19,293 nucleotides of DNA from Lachnospiraceae bacterium UBA5895 (GTDB taxonomy: Bacteria > Bacillota > Clostridia > Lachnospirales > Lachnospiraceae): the NCBI GenBank assembly GCA_002431915.1, contig DJEP01000114.1, forward strand, positions 1 to 19,293, written 5' to 3'. The notes below the pieces were generated by a model, which ran no database searches, was not told the origin of the DNA, and worked only from the letters and a program-made list of their open reading frames with translations. This document shows positions 1 to 5,657 of the stretch, piece after piece. The position numbers and the translations under genes are program-made. Numbering within the stretch: position 1 is the first letter of the stretch; each line of letters opens with the position of its first letter.

Positions 1-426
1 GAATATGGAAAAATCTGGCAGAAGTCCATGGAAATCTGCACTGCAGCGGCAGAAAAAGCAAAAACAGAGCCGGAGGCGCAACTTAGTGAGGAAGATGTCC
101 TGACGGTTCTGATCACAGACTGTATCGACAGAGAACGCACGGTGACCAGAAATGTTACCGTGCAGAGAAATGAACTGCTTACCACACCGCTGCTCCGCAG
201 ACTGGGGAAAAAAGGGATGGTTGAATTCCGCGAAGAAATCCGGAAGGCTGTCGGGGATGATTATCTGAAGGAACAGGCGGCAAAAGGAAACAGGAAATTC
301 GTGGAAAGCCACAGGAATACACTGGGAGTGTTGGAGGGAAAGAGCCTGAGCAAACGAATCGAAGGGCACCGGAGACAAAAGGCAACGACAAATCTGGAAA
401 AAGTGGCAAATTCCATAAAAAAATAA
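1..426 (+). CDS. Unrecognised basic protein, C-terminal part (partial at the left edge)
   Basis: The reading frame is open from base 1 and stops at TAA 424-426, so up to 142 codons are visible. An internal ATG at 28 lacks a convincing ribosome site, which suggests the gene continues upstream. The protein is hydrophilic, rich in Lys, Arg and Glu, probably mostly helical, with no membrane segment or signal peptide. A segment around LLTTPLLRRLGKKGMVEF separates an acidic N-terminal half from a strongly basic C-terminus ending in KSIKK-like residues. I do not recognise the family and assign no function. It lies just upstream of the T4SS-like operon, but the promoter region at 437-479 separates it from the pilin gene, so it is probably a different transcription unit or the last gene of a preceding one. 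A nucleic-acid-binding accessory role would fit its charge, but that is only a guess. Confidence 0.6.
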   Translation, partial: EYGKIWQKSMEICTAAAEKAKTEPEAQLSEEDVLTVLITDCIDRERTVTRNVTVQRNELLTTPLLRRLGKKGMVEFREEIRKAVGDDYLKEQAAKGNRKFVESHRNTLGVLEGKSLSKRIEGHRRQKATTNLEKVANSIKK

Positions 427-436
427 AAATTAACGT

Positions 437-458
437 CATTTGTCCACTTTTTGTCCCC
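437..458 (+). promoter_or_regulatory. Tandem TTTGTCC heptamer pair (putative SARP-type activator site, copy 1)
   Basis: Heptamer TTTGTCC at 439-445, 4-bp spacer ACTT, heptamer TTTGTCC at 450-456, giving an 11-bp repeat period (one helical turn). SARP-family winged-helix activators are known to bind heptameric direct repeats separated by 4 bp near the -35 region. A 22-base stretch here matches 19148-19169 at 20 positions. The response regulator at 17961-18719 carries such a winged helix and is the obvious candidate ligand. The architecture is seen directly; the binding partner is inferred. Confidence 0.7.
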
Positions 459-479
459 ATGGGACTGTTATGCTATACC
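451..479 (+). promoter_or_regulatory. Predicted sigma-A-type promoter of the T4SS-like operon
   Basis: -35 TTGTCC (451-456, 4 of 6 consensus positions) lies inside the downstream heptamer. A 17-bp spacer leads to TATACC (474-479), preceded by TG at 471-472 in the extended -10 position. Transcription would start near 486, leaving a leader of about 33 nt before the pilin start at 519. A weak -35 overlapped by direct repeats is typical of a promoter that needs an activator. Confidence 0.6.
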
Positions 480-504
480 TATAAAAGCTACGAGCATTTT
501 AATT

Positions 505-510
505 AGGAGG
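505..510 (+). promoter_or_regulatory. Strong ribosome binding site of the pilin gene
   Basis: AGGAGG at 505-510, eight bases before ATG 519. It is a full consensus Shine-Dalgarno sequence, as expected for a pilin made in excess. The ATG at 511 is in another frame and too close to the site to be used. Confidence 0.8.
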
Positions 511-518
511 ATGAACAT

Positions 519-938
519 ATGAAGAAACGAAATAGCAATGAAAACCGCATCTGCATGACGGTTCTGGCGGTAGGGGCAATGTTCCTGGCAACCGGTATTC
601 CCGCACAGGCAGCAGACTTCAGCAGTGTGGTTAATCCGGTAGTATCTCTGATCAACAGCTTTTTAAGACCGCTGCTTGCTCTGGTAGCGGCTGCGGGAAC
701 CCTGTACTGCGTACTCCTTGGCGTAAAGTTCGCAAAGGCGGAAGAACCCCAGGACAGAGAGAAAGCAAAAGCACATTTAAAGAATGCCATCATCGGTTTT
801 GTGTTGATTTTTGTACTGATCGTGGTACTGAACCTGGCTATGGATCCCCTGCAGCAGTGGGTTACCAACAGCACCAACGGCAGCGTAAATCTTAACAGTG
901 CAGCACCGGCGGCAACTGCAACCCCTGCGGCACAATAA
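519..938 (+). CDS. VirB2/TrbC-like pilin precursor (Mbov_0395-type)
   Basis: A 139-residue secreted membrane protein with the layout of VirB2/TrbC pilins. It has a basic N-terminus and hydrophobic signal segment (about 12-30) ending in an AQA motif with predicted cleavage near residue 31/32. The first hydrophobic helix spans about 50-70. A short charged cytoplasmic loop follows (AKAEEPQDREKAKAHLKNA, about 72-90), then a second helix (about 90-108). The charged loop between two helices is characteristic of the Mbov_0395 pilin-like family seen in Firmicutes and mollicute conjugative elements. The tail (120-139) is Ala/Thr/Pro-rich. VirB2-type subunits form the pilus or the extracellular part of the type IV channel. 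As first gene of the operon, just after the promoter and before a strong hairpin at 962-1004, it is probably made in excess over the downstream genes. Family call firm; a true extended pilus is not implied for Gram-positives. Confidence 0.85.
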   Translation: MKKRNSNENRICMTVLAVGAMFLATGIPAQAADFSSVVNPVVSLINSFLRPLLALVAAAGTLYCVLLGVKFAKAEEPQDREKAKAHLKNAIIGFVLIFVLIVVLNLAMDPLQQWVTNSTNGSVNLNSAAPAATATPAAQ

Positions 939-961
939 GCAAAACAGAATGAGAGCATAGG

Positions 962-1004
962 GATTAGCTGGGGACTTGCGGGTCTCCGGCTAATCGTGTT
1001 TTTT
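962..1004 (+). terminator. Hairpin with T tract after the pilin gene (partial terminator)
   Basis: Left arm 962-975 pairs with right arm 982-995 along all 14 positions (two G-T wobbles), with a 6-base loop TTGCGG and TTTTTT at 999-1004. This is a textbook intrinsic terminator in form. Because the downstream genes sit close together with no clear promoter of their own, it probably works as a leaky terminator that enriches pilin transcripts, and it may also protect the pilin mRNA 3' end. Confidence 0.8.
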
Positions 1005-1020
1005 GTAATGACTCATTTTG

Positions 1021-1057
1021 TACGAAAATTTCACAGAATCGTCTGGAAATTTTCGTA
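1021..1057 (+). repeat. Perfect 12-bp inverted repeat upstream of the secreted beta-helix gene
   Basis: TACGAAAATTTC (1021-1032) and GAAATTTTCGTA (1046-1057) are exact reverse complements around a 13-base centre. The stem can extend by CAG/CTG past a bulged A. There is no T tract, so it is not a standard terminator. It could be an mRNA structure (processing or stability element between pilin and the rest of the operon) or an operator. Its position 44 bases before the ATG at 1101 allows an effect on translation. Confidence 0.6.
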
Positions 1058-1100
1058 TGATGATGAGAAGCAGCATGAGAGAAATACAGGAAGGACACAA

Positions 1101-2549
1101 ATGAAGGCAGGAAACAGATGGTTAATCGGAATAATGGTGTTTATGCTTGGAATCGTAGCGGCAGCACCGCGTAATTCCCTCAGGGCACAGGCCGCTGAAA
1201 TGGATGAGACCACGATAGATCAGGAAGCGCAGCGCAGGCTGGAGAGCGTCATGGGGAAAATGGTACTGGCAGAGTGGACCCGGGTGAAAAGTGCGGATGA
1301 TCTGCGGGGATGCACCTCCTGGACCCCGATGCGTCTGTATTATGATTTTCACGATATTTATAACAAAAAAAGTGATCTGTCGGGAGAAAAGAGACAGATC
1401 TATGAAAAGTATATGGAGAACAGGGGATATCTGATCCTGGATAACGGCAGTGTCGGCTCACAATCCGAACTGACATTACAATGCGAGGACATTTCACCGA
1501 ATATTTATACGAATGAGAACTTTATCGAACTGTATGCAAAGGGACAGGACCGGAACGGATATATTTTATACAGCGGACAGAACGATAAGGACAATGACGG
1601 AGTACCGATGTGCAGTATTTCGCTGAATCCGTCCCGAACGGGGTATTTGGACATTGCCAGCAACAATGCGTTAAGGACGAACGAAGACTGGCAGGACAAC
1701 TGGTCGGTGTATCCTAAGTGGAACGGACATCAGAATACTGTTTCATTGTTTGTGAATGTGTCGGGAGCCAAGGATCCGACGCTCCGGATCGAACAAAAAT
1801 CAAACTATGAGGCAAGACTTTACAGCAATACCAAAGGATATATTGACGGCTATGAAGAGTATTCCATGTACATCGGAAAGCTGACGGATGTCACGGTCAT
1901 CCAGCGGGATATTACAGTGGGAGAGGGACAGACTGTCCGGATCAATCAGAAAGGTGCGGTCGCTCTGCAGGCCGGGGCGACACTGACCATAGAAGAAGGC
2001 GGCGCGGCAATTATCCAGAGCAGATTCCTGAATCAGGGAACGATTGTCAACCGCGGAACACTGGTCATTATGGATGGCGGCAGCCTGCAGCCGATTTATG
2101 ATCCCGGCTCCGGCAGTATTCAGTGTGACGGAGGAGACATCGTGATCATGAGCGGCGGGCGTTTTATGAGCAGTGAAGCGCTGACTCTGACGAACGGTTC
2201 CGGTATTGTGAATCAGGGAATCTTCCTGATGAAGAAGAGTCTGACACTGGACAATTCCACATTGACCACGGAAGAAGGTGGCATGACATTGCTGGGATAT
2301 GTGATCAGACCTTCGGGTTTTATGAATGCCTCTAAGGCAACGGTTTATGATTACAACAATCTGACGAATGGAAGGTCGGGACCGGGACTGTCCGGCAGCA
2401 GCCTGTATCCCATGTATGCAGGCAGTCTGAATCTGAAGAACGGAGCCCGGCTGATCAATCGGGGAGAGACTTCGGTGCATCAGCAGATTTATCGTGGAAG
2501 CGGCGGTACGATCCGCGAGGAAAGCGGCAAAATGTATTACTGGAACTAA
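1101..2549 (+). CDS. Secreted protein with beta-helix-like repeats and a calcium-loop motif
   Basis: A 482-residue exported protein. I chose ATG 1101 because AGGAAGGA lies at 1088-1095 and the next residues form a signal peptide (KAGNRW, then a hydrophobic stretch, then RAQAAE with cleavage near 30-33). The longer frame from GTG 996 would translate the terminator and the inverted repeat. Residues 40-260 form a globular region containing DKDNDG (162-167), a DxDxDG loop of the kind that binds calcium. From about 265 to 400 there are repeating short strands with turn motifs (VGEGQTV, LTIEEGGA, LVIMDGGS, IVIMSGGR, LTLDNSTL), typical of a right-handed parallel beta-helix. No LPXTG motif and no C-terminal membrane anchor are visible, so it is released or held by partners. 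It probably acts outside the cell as a surface or channel-associated factor. Specific function unknown. Confidence 0.75.
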   Translation: MKAGNRWLIGIMVFMLGIVAAAPRNSLRAQAAEMDETTIDQEAQRRLESVMGKMVLAEWTRVKSADDLRGCTSWTPMRLYYDFHDIYNKKSDLSGEKRQIYEKYMENRGYLILDNGSVGSQSELTLQCEDISPNIYTNENFIELYAKGQDRNGYILYSGQNDKDNDGVPMCSISLNPSRTGYLDIASNNALRTNEDWQDNWSVYPKWNGHQNTVSLFVNVSGAKDPTLRIEQKSNYEARLYSNTKGYIDGYEEYSMYIGKLTDVTVIQRDITVGEGQTVRINQKGAVALQAGATLTIEEGGAAIIQSRFLNQGTIVNRGTLVIMDGGSLQPIYDPGSGSIQCDGGDIVIMSGGRFMSSEALTLTNGSGIVNQGIFLMKKSLTLDNSTLTTEEGGMTLLGYVIRPSGFMNASKATVYDYNNLTNGRSGPGLSGSSLYPMYAGSLNLKNGARLINRGETSVHQQIYRGSGGTIREESGKMYYWN

Positions 2550-2565
2550 GCGGAGGTGAAGATAC

Positions 2566-4587
2566 ATGTTGGAAAAAATAAAAGATTTTCTGAAGGAAGC
2601 AAGTCCTCAAAAGCTTCTCTTCAACGTGATCTTCATGATGGTGGGAGCGGAACTTATGGGATATGTTCTCAGAGTCCTGCTGGCAAATATCGGAACGATC
2701 CTCGGCGGGGAGCCTTTTGCGTGGCATCCGGAATATCTGGGAAGCATCGGTACTTTTGTCATTGGACTGGTCTTCATGGTACTTGCCTGGGCAGTGTTCT
2801 GGGTGGGAACCTCCCGTTCCGGCAGCGTGTCAGGTGCTACGAAGGGACTTCTGGGTGGAAAGGGTAACCATGCAGTGGAGGACAGTCCTTTGGAAAACAG
2901 CCGTTTCCTGACGGAAAGGGAGAGAGACAAGTACTTTCCGCCCTTTGACTACACGGATGCACAGAATGTCAAAAAAGACGGGGTTCCGGTGCGTGCGGTA
3001 CTGAATAAAAAGGGACATCTGGAATGCAATTTTATGTCGGGAGCACACTCCCTGGTCATCGGTGCTACCGGTTCCGGTAAGACGACGACCTTTATCAATC
3101 CCATGATTCAGCTGATCGGAGCCACGAACTGCGGCAGCAGCATGATTATGACGGATCCCAAAGGAGAGCTGTTCAGTCTGCATTCCCGGTTCCTGAAGGA
3201 ACGGGGCTATGATGTGAAGCTGTTAGATCTGCGTGATACCTATTCTTCCAGTCGCTGGAATCCATTGGATTCCATCTGGGATATGTATCAGGACTATGTG
3301 GAAGCAGGAAAAGGTATCCGGGCGCACAAGGATCTTATGGAGGATTATCCGGACTTAAAGCAGGTAGACGGACCGGCGGAAGAAGGTGCATTGTGGTGTG
3401 AATGGCAGGGAAAAGCCTATGCGGACATTACCCACTGTCAGGATGATGTCGCTGTGGCAAAACAGAAAATTTACGATGAGATGTACGAAGACCTGAACGA
3501 TCTGATCAGTGTCATTTGCCCAATCGAGAATGAGAAGGATCCGGTCTGGGAAAAAGGAGCCAGATCCATTATCATGGCAACCTGTCTGGCCATGCTGGAA
3601 GACAGTGAGAATCCGGAACTGGGGATGACGAAGGATAAGTTCAACTTCTTCAATCTGAATAAGGCGATTTCCAACAGTGCCAACGAATTCCAGGCGCTGA
3701 AAGAATACTTCGAAGGGCGCAGCCCTTTGTCACAGGCGGTGACGATGTCGAGACAGGTGCTGTCTGCGGCGGATCAGACCCTGTCCAGCTATATGTCCAT
3801 TGCTTTTGACAAGCTGAATATGTTTAATGACAGGGGACTGTGCGGACTCACCAGTGCGACGGATATTGATGCGGCAGCTTTTGCGGAGCGGCCCACAGCA
3901 CTGTTTATGAAGATTCCTGACGAGAAAGATACCCGTCACGGTCTGGCAGCGGTGTTTGTCCTGTGTATGTACAAGGCGCTGATCAAGGTGGCCAGTGCGA
4001 GGGAAGATCTGTCATTACCCAGAAATGTATACTTCATTCTGGATGAATTCGGTAATATGCCGAAGATCGAGAAATTTGACAAGATGATCACCGTAGGACG
4101 TTCCCGTAAGATCTGGTTCAATATGGTGGTGCAGAGCTACAGCCAGCTGAATAATGTCTACGGAGAAAAGGTAGCGGATATTGTAAAATCCAACTGCGGT
4201 ATGAAAATGTTCATCGGCTCCAACGATATCGGTACGTGTAAGGAATTCAGTGAACTGTGCGGCAATATGACAGTCCGGACCACATCCACCAGTTCCCAGA
4301 CGGGGGCAAAGGCTGGGGAAATCAGCGTATCTACGCAGACCCAGGTGAGACCGCTGATCTATCCGTCCGAATTACAGAAGCTGAACAATGCGGAATCTAC
4401 GGGGAATGCCATCATCGTTACGTTTGGTAACTACCCGCTGAAGACAAAATATACCCCCAGTTATAAATGTCCGTTCTATCATTTCGGCATGATGGATACG
4501 GAAGAACTGCGCAGCCACATGTTCCGGGCGGATGAAGTATATTATGATCTGGGAAAACGTAACAGCATTATCCTGGGAGAAGCATAA
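2566..4587 (+). CDS. VirD4/TraG-type coupling protein (T4SS ATPase)
   Basis: A 673-residue inner-membrane ATPase that recruits substrates to a type IV secretion channel. Two N-terminal membrane helices lie at about 19-44 and 60-81. The nucleotide-binding domain starts with Walker A GATGSGKTT (166-174), followed by the MTDPKGELF motif common in TraG proteins. Walker B is at 489-495 (YFILDEF), followed by GNMPKIEKFDKMI and the VQSYSQLNNVYG segment. The C-terminal motif RPLIYPSELQKLN is also family-typical. A helical insertion between the Walker motifs (about 240-340) would correspond to the substrate-binding all-alpha domain. RBS GGAGGTGA at 2552-2559 fixes the start. In conjugation this protein delivers the relaxase-DNA complex; in effector-exporting T4SS it delivers proteins. 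Its presence shows that the system selects substrates and is not only a surface structure. Confidence 0.93.
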   Translation: MLEKIKDFLKEASPQKLLFNVIFMMVGAELMGYVLRVLLANIGTILGGEPFAWHPEYLGSIGTFVIGLVFMVLAWAVFWVGTSRSGSVSGATKGLLGGKGNHAVEDSPLENSRFLTERERDKYFPPFDYTDAQNVKKDGVPVRAVLNKKGHLECNFMSGAHSLVIGATGSGKTTTFINPMIQLIGATNCGSSMIMTDPKGELFSLHSRFLKERGYDVKLLDLRDTYSSSRWNPLDSIWDMYQDYVEAGKGIRAHKDLMEDYPDLKQVDGPAEEGALWCEWQGKAYADITHCQDDVAVAKQKIYDEMYEDLNDLISVICPIENEKDPVWEKGARSIIMATCLAMLEDSENPELGMTKDKFNFFNLNKAISNSANEFQALKEYFEGRSPLSQAVTMSRQVLSAADQTLSSYMSIAFDKLNMFNDRGLCGLTSATDIDAAAFAERPTALFMKIPDEKDTRHGLAAVFVLCMYKALIKVASAREDLSLPRNVYFILDEFGNMPKIEKFDKMITVGRSRKIWFNMVVQSYSQLNNVYGEKVADIVKSNCGMKMFIGSNDIGTCKEFSELCGNMTVRTTSTSSQTGAKAGEISVSTQTQVRPLIYPSELQKLNNAESTGNAIIVTFGNYPLKTKYTPSYKCPFYHFGMMDTEELRSHMFRADEVYYDLGKRNSIILGEA

Positions 4588-4593
4588 GAAAAT

Positions 4594-5604
4594 ATGAGAA
4601 CAGAATTTGACAAGGCGAAAATAATAGCTGCACTCGGACTGCTTGCCTGGGCGGTATTTCTGCTTCCGGGTCTGGAAGCACAGGCATCCGGAGTATCCAC
4701 AGAGGGACACCCCGGAGCGGCATTTGGAACAGATACAGTGGAGCAGGCGGATGCGGACACCATACTGTCGGACTATAGCGATAACAACGTGACTTACGGA
4801 CTGGAACTGACCGCTGATCAGACGGCAATCAGCAGTTCGGTAATTTATGACAGCGCAAAACAACGCTATATCTATATCACAGAGCAGGGCAGAGTGGAAG
4901 CGACAGTCATGGATGGCATGATTGTGACGGAAGCTGTATCGGTGGCAGCGGAAAACAGCCTGCCGGTAACAATGTACAGGGATGGGGAACGTCTGGAACA
5001 GACAGATATGACTTCTCTGACGGAAAGTGGTTATTATGTATTGCAATACACGGACAATGAAGGCATTCCGCAGACAATTATGGAATTTACCATTGTCCCT
5101 TCTCTGACCGGTATGATAGATCATTATGCGCTGCCTGCCGGATTTACCGTGACGACTGCCAGCAGGAATGGAGAAGAACTGCCTGCAGCTTCTCAAATCG
5201 ATATGCAGACAGAGGGAAGCTATCGGATCACTTACATATGTCAGAGGACAGGGGTGAGCTATGAACTGGATGTGGATATTGATCATACGCCGCCGACACT
5301 GGCACTGGCAGCGGTAAAGGACGGTGTCGCCAGAGGTCCGGTGGATATCTCGGATCTGGAGCCGGGAGCCACCGTCTATATGACATTGGACGGCAGGCAG
5401 TACAATTACCGGGAAAAACTGACCCGCAGCGGTGATTATGAGATCTGGGTATTCGATGCCGCAGGCAATTATACGAAGTATGAGTTTACGATCATGGTCT
5501 ATCTGGATGGCAGCGGGTTCGCATTTGTGGGAATATTGCTTTTGCTGATCCTCGGTGTGGTAATGTATATGACGATAGAGAAAAAGAGACTTCGGATAAG
5601 GTAA
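4594..5604 (+). CDS. Membrane-anchored surface protein with an Ig-like domain
   Basis: A 336-residue type I membrane protein. It has a signal peptide (hydrophobic 9-27, AQAS cleavage near 31), a beta-rich extracellular part, and a C-terminal membrane helix at about 308-327 followed by the positive stop-transfer tail EKKRLRIR. Residues about 227-302 look like a bacterial Ig-like domain: it starts IDHTPPTLAL, contains a TLDGRQYNYREKL strand pair, and ends SGDYEIWVFDAAGNYTKYEF, the usual pattern of such folds. An earlier stretch (about 110-165) also ends in a YYVLQYTDNEG strand pattern and may be a second similar domain. The gene starts 6 bp after the VirD4 stop with only a distant GGGAGA (4575-4580), so translation is probably coupled. 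It may be an outer scaffold or contact protein of the channel. Function inferred from context only. Confidence 0.75.
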   Translation: MRTEFDKAKIIAALGLLAWAVFLLPGLEAQASGVSTEGHPGAAFGTDTVEQADADTILSDYSDNNVTYGLELTADQTAISSSVIYDSAKQRYIYITEQGRVEATVMDGMIVTEAVSVAAENSLPVTMYRDGERLEQTDMTSLTESGYYVLQYTDNEGIPQTIMEFTIVPSLTGMIDHYALPAGFTVTTASRNGEELPAASQIDMQTEGSYRITYICQRTGVSYELDVDIDHTPPTLALAAVKDGVARGPVDISDLEPGATVYMTLDGRQYNYREKLTRSGDYEIWVFDAAGNYTKYEFTIMVYLDGSGFAFVGILLLLILGVVMYMTIEKKRLRIR

Positions 5605-5646
5605 AATAATATGATACAGAGATTGCAGAAAGAACATAAGAAAGGC

Positions 5647-5652
5647 AGGTGA
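5647..5652 (+). promoter_or_regulatory. Ribosome binding site that decides the TrbL-like start
   Basis: AGGTGA at 5647-5652 lies five bases before ATG 5658. An in-frame GTG at 5649 overlaps this site, so the ATG at 5658 is the better start. Confidence 0.6.
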
Positions 5653-5657
5653 ATGCG

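Noticed and set aside
482..500. Small stem (AAAAGCT with AGC and TTTT) in the pilin leader
   Set aside because: Only a 3-bp core with a bulge and A-T pairs; too weak to call a terminator or riboswitch.
996..1100. N-terminal extension of the beta-helix protein from GTG 996
   Set aside because: It would translate the T tract of the terminator and the inverted repeat and would bury the signal peptide 35 residues inside. ATG 1101 has a proper ribosome site and begins the signal peptide.
3953..3959. Single TTTGTCC heptamer inside the VirD4 gene
   Set aside because: There is no second heptamer at the 11-bp period and the position is coding, so it is probably a chance match.
4372..5637. Minus-strand open frame (421 codons) opposite the Ig-like surface protein
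   Set aside because: Overlaps two supported + strand genes. The translation is rich in His, Cys and Arg without motifs, so it is a codon-bias artefact.
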